Origin: Chalara sp. BL73 | Lineage: Eukaryota; Ascomycota; Leotiomycetes; Helotiales | Length of the DNA: 64,000 nt | NCBI GenBank assembly: GCA_918026815.1 | Contig: CAKJVC010000058.1 | Coordinates: 1-64,000, forward strand | Direction: 5' to 3' | Shown: positions 23,888 to 35,640 of the stretch, piece after piece | Numbering within the stretch: position 1 is the first letter of the stretch | Layout of the letters: the number at the start of each line of letters is the position of its first letter | Program-made: the position numbers and the translations under genes | Notes under the pieces: generated by a model | What the model saw: only the letters and a program-made list of their open reading frames with translations | Told to the model about the DNA's origin: nothing | The model's database searches: none

Positions 23888-25695
23888 ATGTTAGAGCAAG
23901 GAGCCCACCCCAGCTTAGCCATTCAATCAAATCACTCCGATCCCTCCATCGCGGCTAGGTCCTCAAATCCTTCGTTCTTCTCTAATTCCACTCAGGCAGG
24001 AATCGAAGCCCACTTCAGCCGAGACGCATCGCCGGCTGGTGCTGAAATGGACGCCGAAAGGGCAGCAAAAGAAGCTGCTGATGCTGCTCTCCCTCATGGA
24101 CGATTCAACCCACATGATTGGTCACCCACAACGATCTATGATGCGGGGCTTAATCCTGCAACCTGGTCTAAGGGCAAGCGGTGGTACGCGGTGCTTGCAG
24201 CTGCATTCGTATCATTCACTGGGTTAGTTCTTGTCCTAATTCCACCACTCTTGGTTATACTAATATGTTCAAGATCTCTGGGCAGTTCGATCTACTCACC
24301 AGCATTCGGCCACATCACCCGAGAATTCAACGTTAGTCCCACTGTCGCAATACTTCCATTGAGTCTGTATGTCCTTGCGCTAGGCATGGGACCTATCATT
24401 GGGGCTCCAGCATCTGAAACATATGGTAGACGCCCAGTTTATTTGGCCTGTGCTCCTCTGGGTGGATTGTTCGCCCTTGGGGCTGGTTTTTCCAATAACA
24501 TCTGGACCTTATGCATCCTGCGTTTCTTCTCGGGTCTATCTTTTGCTCCCACCCTTGCCATTGGCGCAGGCACTATTGCCGGTAAGCACCAATTCCCTTC
24601 TTGCCCCCATTAAAGGAGTTAGAGTCGTTTTTGGCGAAAGGCAAATGCGATGAAACTCTATTGTATCTCTAATGACGATAAGGTATCAATTCTAACTGTA
24701 TTCTAGACGTGTTCCCGCCAGAGGACCGCGGACCTCCTTCAACCATCTATATATTGATGCCCTTCCTCGGCCCTGCTCTTGGTCCCGTCATCGGTTCATT
24801 TGCAACAGAGCGTGTGTCTTGGGAGTGGACTCAATTCATATTGACATTCTTCGCGGTGGTCTCTCTTATCTTGCTCTGCTTTACCCAAGAAACTTATAAA
24901 AAGATCATCATCGCACGTCGAAACAGAAAGAGAGTAGGCCATCCACCACCCCCTTCCCCCTTTCCCAACAGAATGGAGAAGGTTAAATTCATGATGACGG
25001 TTACGTTTGTCAGGCCATTGCATATGCTTCTGACCGAACCAATCGTGTTCTGCCTATCGGGCTATGTCGCGTTTATATTTGCCGTTCTCTTTGGGTTCTT
25101 CCCCGCAATTCCATACACATTCAAGATCGTCTACAATTTTAGCAACGAGGAATGTGGACTGGTTTTTCTGTCAGTCGGTCTTGGATGCTTGCTAGCTGTG
25201 CCCACAATGCTTGTTTGCGATCGCCTCTTCTATCAGCCCCAAGTTAGGCGTTCGCGAAAGGACGGAAACAATGGAATCGTTCCTCCAGAATATCGATTGA
25301 TCCCAGCAATGATAGGATCTTTCGGACCGCCAGTTGGTTTGTTCTGGTTTGCGTGGACTGCAAGAAACGATATCTTATGGGCGAGCCCTGTCGTCAGTCT
25401 GATACCTTTTGCTTGGGGTAATCTTTGTATATTCATCGGTTCAGCTACATACCTCGTGGATACATACCTCGCACTCAACGCTGCATCCGCTATTGCTGCA
25501 AACGGATTCTTTCGTTACACCCTTGGAGCCGCCTTTCCATTGTTTACACTGCAAATGTATCATAGTCTCAGTATTAGATGGGCTACCAGTCTCCTCGGTT
25601 TTGTCAGCATTGGTTTGTTGATTGTGCCATGGGTTATATTCAAGTGGGGCGAGGTGATTCGAGGAAGAAGCAGCTATGAGACGCTTAAGATTTGA
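23888..25695 (+). CDS. DHA1-family MFS transporter, copy 1
   Basis: Exons 23888-24222, 24286-24581 and 24707-25695 join in frame to 539 residues. A cytoplasmic N-tail of about 100 residues precedes 12 predicted membrane segments. Signature blocks are SETYGRRPVYL (motif A, loop 2-3), LRFFSGLSFAPTLAIGAGTIAD in TM4-5, RVSWEWTQFI, and a long central loop rich in basic residues. Closest in style to fungal polyamine/drug:H+ antiporters of the Tpo1/Flu1 group, at the plasma membrane; substrate not determinable. The 63-bp first intron keeps the frame open, so an unspliced reading is also uninterrupted, but splicing restores the SFTG-SIYSPAFG join seen in relatives. The start is the first in-frame ATG. 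The whole gene and its flanks recur at 31444-33252. Confidence 0.88.
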
Positions 25696-26507
25696 GCCAT
25701 CTCTCAAATATTGTGGTTGGGAAAGAACGAAGAAATGGATTATGATCTGATATACTGATGTGCTGGGGAGTCCCTTTTCTTTTCAGGTCCGCTGCATCTA
25801 AACTTGATACTGCGATAGACATTCATGGATACCTTCACATACATTTGAAGTCAGTCTGCACTGATTGGTTTATGGGTTTATGTAAATTAGCTGTTCAAGT
25901 TGTTGCTGTGCTGGCGTTGGTGGCTGCAAGGAATAGAAATGAAGAAAATTGCACGTATAGCATCTTGCTGTGAAAATTATACCTCACGTCTATATTGTAG
26001 GTATGTTTCTCCATGTTTGATCACTAAGCCTTTTACCGTAAATCTTGGAGCGCGCTATGTGATGATTACTTGTTATTCCTGACATTGGCCCTATTTGAGA
26101 TGATTAATAAACTTCATGCTTTGTTGTCTAATGATTCTGATGCTTTCCTTTTCTCTGCATTGATTGCCACATGCAGGTACAGCTTTGAAGGAAGTCCATG
26201 TTGTTTGATGAGAGCATATTGGGCCTAGAGCACCCGCCAGTGAATCGGGTGGAATGAAGGGATGTTCTGGCCGGGCTGAGCCTGTGCAGATCCTCTGCTC
26301 CTATACACTACTGGAGATGCTTCATGCATGTCAACCCTGCTCCAGACATGTCCTAGATTCACACACACAGAGAGGGACAGATTGGCTATATAGGAATGCC
26401 AAGCGTTGCTTTCACTGTGGCAATGCTTTTATTTTATCTTATACGCTATCATCAGGAGGTTCCTCGGGGGGCCATCTATGCTATTTCCCCTGATTCGTTC
26501 ACTTTCT
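25696..26507. other. Intergenic, convergent 3' flanks (copy 1)
   Basis: Between the transporter and the minus-strand esterase remnant. Short ORFs only; no motif or RNA gene recognised. Duplicated at 33253-34063 with one base lost near 33333. Confidence 0.45.
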
Positions 26508-27589
26508 TCAATGCCGCCCGCTGCTCTGCTCTCTCAAGAAGCTATCCACCTCTTTCGCCAGTATTCTATGCACGTGAGAAGTGATATGACCCGAGTTGTA
26601 CCAGAAATACGCATCCGGCGCCGAACAGCCGTACGCCGCATAATTGGTGGCGATATCCGGGGCGTTGTACCAAGGGCAGAAAGACGTGGTGTTCGTGATA
26701 CCGTAAGTAGAAGCGTTGGCGAAGATGGATGAGAGGTAGGCGTGCGTGTTGAACACGAGGTTCTTGGCGCCTCGGTGCGTGGATTGGAAGGCCTTGGAGT
26801 GGTTGGCGAGGAGCCCGTTGAAGGACTGGATCATCGATAGGTTGGGCAGCGGCGTGGACGTCTTTTGGTTCGCGGGCTTGGCAGATGTCAGCTGGCAATG
26901 CTCTCATATTTCTGACCCCTAAACCTTCACAAAGCGTCGATGGTGGGGGATACGTACGTTCTGATCTAAATTCGGTAAGCCTACGACCAAGAAGTTCCGA
27001 TACCCGGCTGAATATAAATTTTCGAGGCTTTCGAACATCTCTGCGATTAGTAGGTCGTAATATTCGGCGAAGTTGGATGTCCCGTTCCGAGGGAAGGTAT
27101 ACTTTGCCGAGTCGTTGATGTCGTTTATGCCAATCCAGAGGGCGACGAGAGATTTCTTGGGATTGGGGCTGGAGTGGTGGGGATAGAGAACAGGGTGCGC
27201 ATAGGTTGTGTATTGCTTTATTTGGTCGACGAATGGGATGGTGTAGTCGTGGTGGAGAGGCATGCTTGGATTGTTAGATGAGATTAGAAGAATGGAAGGG
27301 AAATAAGGCAGGAGGTACTAAGAAGTTGATATGTCGGCGCCTGCGAATGCGAAGTCCCATAGTTGTGTGCGGCATTTGGAGGGAAGACCAGAGAAGCAAC
27401 CTGTAAGAAATTCGACCCAGTTTGGTCCTCCCGCTGAGGTACTGATCTTTTTATGTATTAGCTTTGAGTCGAAGAACGGAAGTTGTATGTATGAGAAGCA
27501 TGATGGAATACCTGATCTTGAATGATTTTGTTGCTGAGAAGTTGGGTAGAGGTGAAGCTGTAGTTTAGGGCATCGCCAATAAAACTATA
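26508..27589 (-). pseudogene. GDSL acetylesterase, 5'-truncated copy
   Basis: Same sequence as the intact esterase at 34064-35640. It begins abruptly at the duplication junction (27589) inside exon 2, so it lacks the start codon, the signal peptide and the catalytic-serine block FGDSYT. The remaining exons (27589-27512, 27446-27319, 27264-26958, 26876-26508) keep open frames and intact splice sites, including the GxND block and the terminal catalytic histidine. The only substitution seen, at 27090, is silent in this frame. Upstream of the junction lies the broken second copy of the hypothetical gene in the same orientation, so a chimeric transcript is possible, but it could not make an active esterase. 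Confidence 0.88.
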
Positions 27590-28367
27590 CCTCTTCGTGC
27601 CGTTCTTAACTTCTCCTCTTTTTTGATCTTCCACCAGGTGCCTTCGACATATACCCGGCCTTCCTTCTGCGCCTTCTCCCTAGCAGCGGCCCTCCGGAGT
27701 TTCGCCTCACCCTCGTCAAGCCCCTCGAATTCGCTTTCCTTGCCGATGAAGCCTGTAACGCTACCAGTGTGTCTTAGCGTGTGATTGTTGGGAGGCTGAT
27801 CGGGAATAAGCGCCAGAATCGTTCTTTCGAGGGGACCTAGCTTGAGCTTACCCTCGGGTACTCTCTGAAGTATTAGATAGATTGCCCAGCTCCAATTGAC
27901 AGAGCTACCGTTTCTCCTTTCTTCTGCACCATTTTTCAGCTCCACAATAGACGAGACACTGATTTTTTGACTGGCGGAGCTGCCATTCCTGACTTCGCTA
28001 CTAGAACTAGATCCTCCCATTCCCCAATTTGCAGCCCAAGGTAATTGAGAGCTGGCTCCCAGGCTTTGCAGAGCTTTGATCGTTTGGCTGTGTCCCAGTC
28101 CGCCTTGTTTCTAGGCATCAAGGCTTCAAAGTCGGCATACCGTCGCGGAGGAGCTGAAGCTGTATGTCTTTCTTTGATTGGCATATTGATAGCTGTGCCT
28201 CTTAGTGGAGATATAGGTAGAGCTATTGATTTTGGCTGATATTCTGCTGGAAGAGGTTCAATCTGCTGTTGCCGGTTGTCATTATTTTTGACATAGACAG
28301 CTGCCAATACCGAAATTATCGATTCGGTTTCTTCTTGAGCATGAAGTGTATTTATTTGGTCATCCAT
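27590..28367 (-). pseudogene. Hypothetical protein, truncated and frameshifted copy
   Basis: The second copy of the 387-residue gene keeps its ATG (28367) and upstream region but is cut at the duplication junction, removing about the last 130 residues. It also carries two one-base losses relative to copy 1: one in a T-run near 27963, which ends the first frame shortly after residue 130, and one in a pyrimidine run near 27609. Whether these are true mutations or homopolymer sequencing errors cannot be told here. The truncation alone is disabling. Confidence 0.85.
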
Positions 28368-31300
28368 TGTGAGACTGAGAACCTTCCACGAATCAGCAAC
28401 GACTATATTGGAGGTGGCATCTAATGACTTACTTGCCTTGTCAGAAAGATCACCAGGTGCAGTGATTTGTATAGGCTTGAATATGTTTCACTGGTTGGTT
28501 GGTCGCAGTCGTTTTAAGTTGAAGTTGAAGTATATGTAGATATTGTTCATGTCATGTTTGGGGCATGAGAAGGAGGAGAGGGATTCGGGGATATTATATA
28601 ATAGTCATGAGGAAGCTATAATTGTTGGGCGGGTAAACTAAGTTAAGGCCTATATGAGTTAAATCGCAATTTATAGTACAAACTATGCTATAGTTCATCT
28701 TCAACCGATCAAAACTCTAATGTTTATATAGTGTTGCACCTAATATTGGACGCATGGGAACTTGGCAAGAATGGTCTAGTTGAAAAGTTATCAATGAAAA
28801 TTTTAGACGGTATTTGAATGACAATGCTAACGCGAGTATGAGTGTAGATAACTAATTTTACCATTTGCCTAGCGATCATGGGTATTTGTAAAACAGAGAC
28901 AACAGTAGAGCACCAATTTGGTGAATGAGAGGTTAGGTCAAATAATAAAAGGATGTGTGTTATTTAGGTTGAGATTCTGCTCCAACCTCGATTAGCAAAA
29001 GGTTTATCGTCTAGCTAACTGCATTAAATAGCCCGAAAATCAATTGAGCAGCCTCAACAACAACTATACCGCGTTTCAACTACTGTTCTGTATGAACGAT
29101 AGTCTTTAAAATTGCCAGATCGAGCTAGCTTATTTGGAGAAACCCCGTGATTATGAAACCACTGATGCTAAATCCTTCGCTAGCTTGACTGCTATGATAG
29201 TCTTTCCAAAGTTCTACTGAAGTGATACGCCAAAAAAACGAACAATTAGAAGTAGATACGAAGTATATAGTTACATAGTGAGGACACAAAGATTGAACCT
29301 ATAATGCTAGCCATGAGCCTGCTTTCCTTGTCTACTCTAAGGACCGTATGTCATACAGCAGAGCTCAACTTCAAACTAGCAGCAATAAATTACTAGTATA
29401 GTATGGTTTGTACTCCGCCATGTTTAGCTAGCAATGGGATGCACTTTAAGCACCATTTGACTCCGTACATAACTTACTTATTCTAATATGAATATCTCCT
29501 CCCAGCTCACGGCGTCGAGCGGAGATTGTGACACAGGTAAATAGCGGCTTCTCCAGGAGATACAACTATACCTACAATATTGATGTTGAGTTAATTTCAC
29601 CAGTGGGAAACACATATAGAAAGCATTTTCAGAGCCGGTGTTTTGGTTTACCCGTCTTTAGGTTAAGATTGACTGGTTCTATTGAGTCTGGATGGCGGGC
29701 GGTCCCGCCATGCGTTGCCTTGGCACTGGTATGTTCCTAACCTGCCACTAAGTATAGTAACGGCTCTTTCTAAGTAGAAACTCTGACTATGTGTGATAAG
29801 CTCCAAGCTAACGAATCATGAGACAATCATTGATAAAACAGCATCACAATCGTAAGTGAGCTAATAGATAGGTTAGCTTGAATTGCACAACCTCAACCTC
29901 TATGCCTTTTGTTGGTGGCGAGCCCGATTTTGGTAATCCTCTGACACAACGCAAAAGCTAACCAGGACTAAGGTATAGGTCCAACAGATTAGTGGTATAA
30001 AAGCATGTAATCGTGTTCTTATTTCCCAGACGTGGCTAAAAATTGCCTGGCGCCAACGCCTTGACACGAATTGAAGGCAAACACCGTCTTATGTTAACAT
30101 AAATGATTCACCAGAGAAGGAAATGGTATTGAGACCCATGAACATCAGGCCCTCACACCGCATAAGCGATAGCTATCGCATGTTCGCAGAAGATGCAACG
30201 CATTGGTGAAAGTTGGGGGGGAGGCGCCAAGCATGCGGAATCAACCGCAATGATTGCGGAACTCCAATGCCCCTCGGTGAGGTTAGTGACAGTTCGCTTG
30301 GAGTGCAGGCTCGCCGAGACAGTAGAATAATATTTCTTTCAACATCATTTGAAAGGCTGATTTGGAGGTGCAATGTCATCATCAACACCACCACCATCTG
30401 CTTTCCATGAGTCTAACGGTGCCGCAGAAGGTCCGCACCTGTGTCCGCATAATCGACAGGCATGTTTAGGTGGTGCAGGAATGGCAAACAGGCGATATGG
30501 GGCAATGTTGTGTGTCGCCCGAGAACGCGAATGTGATCAGTAATCCAGTGATTACTGATCCAACAACCAACCCCAGATATTCATCATTGATCTGTCTGTC
30601 TTGTCTGCTTGCGTTTTTTTTCCTTCTTGGTGATTGATTGCATGTCTGGAGTTTTTTTCGTAGCTTTTTTTTTTTTTGCGTCTACTATCTTGCATCAGTC
30701 AAACCGTAAAGAAGGCGAAGTAGAAGAGGAGGATGGCAATACAGTGTTGTTCAAGGAATCTCGTCCATTGTGTTTCACTGAGTTAGGCTAGGCATTGACA
30801 AGTGCAATACTACCCTTGTTTTGCAGCTGTCGTTGTTTGTGAGACAGTGCAAATAGTATCCGAATGATAAAAAAGACATCGACATAATATCAGAGCGGGC
30901 GCATTTCCCGCCATTTCCGCATCGTCCTTACCTTCTCTGGGTTAATAAATCACTTGACTGAATCAGTTTGAAGCAGACTAGCAAGCAGGCTAGCAGACCA
31001 AGAAACTACAGAACGCGGATTGGTCATCAGAGCAAGGCCGCCACGATTATTCTTTCCTAAAGGCGGCCTCTATAGTCTGTTCTTTCCTGATTGCGATTAC
31101 CACACTAACCGAGGCTATACTCCACCGTTGGAATTTCAAATATTGAATATGTCAACTTCAAGTTCAACTTCAACACTGCTCTTCTTGTTTTTATAACTAC
31201 TAGGGAGATAGTCAGATCATTCCCCCATCTCCTTACCAACTTTCACTACAAAACACCATCACCAAGCTTGCCAGGACCTCACTTGATGCCCACACTCGGT

Positions 31301-31443
31301 CTCACCTTGACAGCCCCGTCAGGACTTGGGATTTGGTGTCCACTCTATTCTGCAACTTTGTCACTGCCAACTTCAGTCGCCTTCTTCAACTCATAACACT
31401 TCAAGAAGAGCCTTCCCACTTCTACAAGCCCACAGTTCTCAGG
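28368..31443. other. Long intergenic stretch inside duplication copy 2
   Basis: Near-identical to 20807-23887. It differs only by homopolymer or short-tract lengths (near 29231, 30567 and 30650) and one A-to-T change at 30868. No gene supported. Confidence 0.5.
30535..30560. repeat. Perfect inverted repeat, second copy
   Basis: Identical to the 22975-23000 inverted repeat, with 11-bp arms and a 4-base loop, at the matching position in the duplicated unit. Confidence 0.6.
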
Positions 31444-33252
31444 ATGTTAGAGCAAGGAGCCCACCCCAGCTTAGCCATTCAATCAAATCACTCCGATCCC
31501 TCCATCGCGGCTAGGTCCTCAAATCCTTCGTTCTTCTCTAATTCCACTCAGGCAGGAATCGAAGCCCACTTCAGCCGAGACGCATCGCCGGCTGGTGCTG
31601 AAATGGACGCCGAAAGGGCAGCAAAAGAAGCTGCTGATGCTGCTCTCCCTCATGGACGATTCAACCCACATGATTGGTCACCCACAACGATCTATGATGC
31701 GGGGCTTAATCCTGCAACCTGGTCTAAGGGCAAGCGGTGGTACGCGGTGCTTGCAGCTGCATTCGTATCATTCACTGGGTTAGTTCTTGTCCTAATTCCA
31801 CCACTCTTGGTTATACTAATATGTTCAAGATCTCTGGGCAGTTCGATCTACTCACCAGCATTCGGCCACATCACCCGAGAATTCAACGTTAGTCCCACTG
31901 TCGCAATACTTCCATTGAGTCTGTATGTCCTTGCGCTAGGCATGGGACCTATCATTGGGGCTCCAGCATCTGAAACATATGGTAGACGCCCAGTTTATTT
32001 GGCCTGTGCTCCTCTGGGTGGATTGTTCGCCCTTGGGGCTGGTTTTTCCAATAACATCTGGACCTTATGCATCCTGCGTTTCTTCTCGGGTCTATCTTTT
32101 GCTCCCACCCTTGCCATTGGCGCAGGCACTATTGCCGGTAAGCACCAATTCCCTTCTTGCCCCCATTAAAGGAGTTAGAGTCGTTTTTTGGCGAAAGGCA
32201 AATGCGATGAAACTCTATTGTATCTCTAATGACGATAAGGTATCAATTCTAACTGTATTCTAGACGTGTTCCCGCCAGAGGACCGCGGACCTCCTTCAAC
32301 CATCTATATATTGATGCCCTTCCTCGGCCCTGCTCTTGGTCCCGTCATCGGTTCATTTGCAACAGAGCGTGTGTCTTGGGAGTGGACTCAATTCATATTG
32401 ACATTCTTCGCGGTGGTCTCTCTTATCTTGCTCTGCTTTACCCAAGAAACTTATAAAAAGATCATCATCGCACGTCGAAACAGAAAGAGAGTAGGCCATC
32501 CACCACCCCCTTCCCCCTTTCCCAACAGAATGGAGAAGGTTAAATTCATGATGACGGTTACGTTTGTCAGGCCATTGCATATGCTTCTGACCGAACCAAT
32601 CGTGTTCTGCCTATCGGGCTATGTCGCGTTTATATTTGCCGTTCTCTTTGGGTTCTTCCCCGCAATTCCATACACATTCAAGATCGTCTACAATTTTAGC
32701 AACGAGGAATGTGGACTGGTTTTTCTGTCAGTCGGTCTTGGATGCTTGCTAGCTGTGCCCACAATGCTTGTTTGCGATCGCCTCTTCTATCAGCCCCAAG
32801 TTAGGCGTTCGCGAAAGGACGGAAACAATGGAATCGTTCCTCCAGAATATCGATTGATCCCAGCAATGATAGGATCTTTCGGACCGCCAGTTGGTTTGTT
32901 CTGGTTTGCGTGGACTGCAAGAAACGATATCTTATGGGCGAGCCCTGTCGTCAGTCTGATACCTTTTGCTTGGGGTAATCTTTGTATATTCATCGGTTCA
33001 GCTACATACCTCGTGGATACATACCTCGCACTCAACGCTGCATCCGCTATTGCTGCAAACGGATTCTTTCGTTACACCCTTGGAGCCGCCTTTCCATTGT
33101 TTACACTGCAAATGTATCATAGTCTCAGTATTAGATGGGCTACCAGTCTCCTCGGTTTTGTCAGCATTGGTTTGTTGATTGTGCCATGGGTTATATTCAA
33201 GTGGGGCGAGGTGATTCGAGGAAGAAGCAGCTATGAGACGCTTAAGATTTGA
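31444..33252 (+). CDS. DHA1-family MFS transporter, copy 2
   Basis: Exons 31444-31778, 31842-32137 and 32264-33252 encode the same 539-residue, 12-TM protein as the gene at 23888-25695. The translated exons are identical. The only difference within the gene is one extra T in intron 2 near 32185. About 3 kb of upstream DNA is also duplicated, so both copies should carry the full promoter and the cell likely has two expressed copies. This is the only gene wholly contained in the duplication, so it is the natural candidate if the duplication was selected. Confidence 0.88.
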
Positions 33253-34063
33253 GCCATCTCTCAAATATTGTGGTTGGGAAAGAACGAAGAAATGGATTAT
33301 GATCTGATATACTGATGTGCTGGGGAGTCCCTTTCTTTTCAGGTCCGCTGCATCTAAACTTGATACTGCGATAGACATTCATGGATACCTTCACATACAT
33401 TTGAAGTCAGTCTGCACTGATTGGTTTATGGGTTTATGTAAATTAGCTGTTCAAGTTGTTGCTGTGCTGGCGTTGGTGGCTGCAAGGAATAGAAATGAAG
33501 AAAATTGCACGTATAGCATCTTGCTGTGAAAATTATACCTCACGTCTATATTGTAGGTATGTTTCTCCATGTTTGATCACTAAGCCTTTTACCGTAAATC
33601 TTGGAGCGCGCTATGTGATGATTACTTGTTATTCCTGACATTGGCCCTATTTGAGATGATTAATAAACTTCATGCTTTGTTGTCTAATGATTCTGATGCT
33701 TTCCTTTTCTCTGCATTGATTGCCACATGCAGGTACAGCTTTGAAGGAAGTCCATGTTGTTTGATGAGAGCATATTGGGCCTAGAGCACCCGCCAGTGAA
33801 TCGGGTGGAATGAAGGGATGTTCTGGCCGGGCTGAGCCTGTGCAGATCCTCTGCTCCTATACACTACTGGAGATGCTTCATGCATGTCAACCCTGCTCCA
33901 GACATGTCCTAGATTCACACACACAGAGAGGGACAGATTGGCTATATAGGAATGCCAAGCGTTGCTTTCACTGTGGCAATGCTTTTATTTTATCTTATAC
34001 GCTATCATCAGGAGGTTCCTCGGGGGGCCATCTATGCTATTTCCCCTGATTCGTTCACTTTCT
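33253..34063. other. Intergenic, convergent 3' flanks (copy 2)
   Basis: Second copy of 25696-26507; no gene supported. Confidence 0.45.
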
Positions 34064-35640
34064 TCAATGCCGCCCGCTGCTCTGCTCTCTCAAGAAGCTA
34101 TCCACCTCTTTCGCCAGTATTCTATGCACGTGAGAAGTGATATGACCCGAGTTGTACCAGAAATACGCATCCGGCGCCGAACAGCCGTACGCCGCATAAT
34201 TGGTGGCGATATCCGGGGCGTTGTACCAAGGGCAGAAAGACGTGGTGTTCGTGATACCGTAAGTAGAAGCGTTGGCGAAGATGGATGAGAGGTAGGCGTG
34301 CGTGTTGAACACGAGGTTCTTGGCGCCTCGGTGCGTGGATTGGAAGGCCTTGGAGTGGTTGGCGAGGAGCCCGTTGAAGGACTGGATCATCGATAGGTTG
34401 GGCAGCGGCGTGGACGTCTTTTGGTTCGCGGGCTTGGCAGATGTCAGCTGGCAATGCTCTCATATTTCTGACCCCTAAACCTTCACAAAGCGTCGATGGT
34501 GGGGGATACGTACGTTCTGATCTAAATTCGGTAAGCCTACGACCAAGAAGTTCCGATACCCGGCTGAATATAAATTTTCGAGGCTTTCGAACATCTCTGC
34601 GATTAGTAGGTCGTAATATTCGGCGAAGTTGGATGTCCCGTTCCGTGGGAAGGTATACTTTGCCGAGTCGTTGATGTCGTTTATGCCAATCCAGAGGGCG
34701 ACGAGAGATTTCTTGGGATTGGGGCTGGAGTGGTGGGGATAGAGAACAGGGTGCGCATAGGTTGTGTATTGCTTTATTTGGTCGACGAATGGGATGGTGT
34801 AGTCGTGGTGGAGAGGCATGCTTGGATTGTTAGATGAGATTAGAAGAATGGAAGGGAAATAAGGCAGGAGGTACTAAGAAGTTGATATGTCGGCGCCTGC
34901 GAATGCGAAGTCCCATAGTTGTGTGCGGCATTTGGAGGGAAGACCAGAGAAGCAACCTGTAAGAAATTCGACCCAGTTTGGTCCTCCCGCTGAGGTACTG
35001 ATCTTTTTATGTATTAGCTTTGAGTCGAAGAACGGAAGTTGTATGTATGAGAAGCATGATGGAATACCTGATCTTGAATGATTTTGTTGCTGAGAAGTTG
35101 GGTAGAGGTGAAGCTGTAGTTTAGGGCATCGCCAATAAAACTATAGTTTTGACGACCGAATGTGCCTTGCACATAAGTGTATGAGTCTCCGAATGCCAGC
35201 CTATTGTTATGTTAGTACTCTTTTTGCTGGCTCTTGCTGATAATGTAAGCTTGCTCTTGGCATTACCCTTCTGTAATAGAATACATTTATGGTACTGTCA
35301 AACTCCTTGAACCACTGCCAGAGTCGCCTTACGGAACAAAACAGAAGCCATACAGTACAGTATTCAGGATACATGGTGCCCAGCTCAAACTTGAAAGAGA
35401 AAACAACATAAAGATGTTCCAACTTTTCTTGGGTTACCACGATCCTGTCTCCAAAACACTTTGATTACTGCAAGAAAATAACAACCCAAATATGTGTTCA
35501 AATAAACTATAAAATGAAATTAAAAAAATTGGAACCCTTTACACATACACAAAGTCGATATCTCTCCAGTTGAAATCATCATGTGGAGCCGGTGACGCAG
35601 CTGCGCCAAGCACAAGCATCAATCCAATAGCAAACTTCAT
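34064..35640 (-). CDS. Secreted GDSL/SGNH acetylesterase (CE16-like)
   Basis: Exons 35640-35549, 35200-35068, 35002-34875, 34820-34514 and 34432-34064 join in frame to 342 residues. A signal peptide (MKFAIGLMLVLGAAASPAP) leads the protein. Block I with the nucleophile is LAFGDSYTYVQG, followed by AGGPNWVEFL. Block III is WIGINDIND, and the catalytic His is in the C-terminal WYNSGHITSHVH. This order is typical of fungal carbohydrate-esterase-family-16 acetylesterases, secreted enzymes that remove acetyl groups from hemicellulose-derived sugars. Several N-X-S/T sequons fit secretion. Intron 1 is about 348 bp, long for this window. The duplication's right breakpoint (35145) falls in exon 2, but this copy is complete because its 5' part lies in unique DNA. 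Substrate not proven. Confidence 0.87.

Larger units (their letters stand above)
20027..27589. repeat. Tandem duplication, copy 1 (7563 bp)
   Basis: Left unit of a direct tandem duplication. The sequence starting at the acctcttcgtgcc boundary here recurs at 27590 and runs in parallel to 35145. It carries the 5' two-thirds of the hypothetical gene, about 3 kb of intergenic DNA, a complete DHA1 transporter and a 5'-truncated GDSL esterase. Comparing the units by eye I found seven length changes, nearly all in homopolymers (for example near 20046, 20401, 21671, 23008, 23100, 24628 and 25770), and two substitutions, at 23312 and 27090. Confidence 0.96.
27590..35145. repeat. Tandem duplication, copy 2 (7556 bp)
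   Basis: Right unit of the direct duplication. It joins copy 1 end-to-start at 27589/27590, where the only shared base between the two natural ends is a single A, so there is almost no microhomology. It ends at 35145, after which the esterase gene continues into unique sequence while copy 1 jumps to the unit start. Content: truncated hypothetical gene, intergenic DNA, complete transporter, and the 3' four-fifths of the intact esterase. Confidence 0.96.

Noticed and set aside
20027..35145. Duplication as a transposon or LTR element
   Set aside because: Unit ends lie inside two ordinary genes, with no terminal repeats, target-site duplication or transposase.
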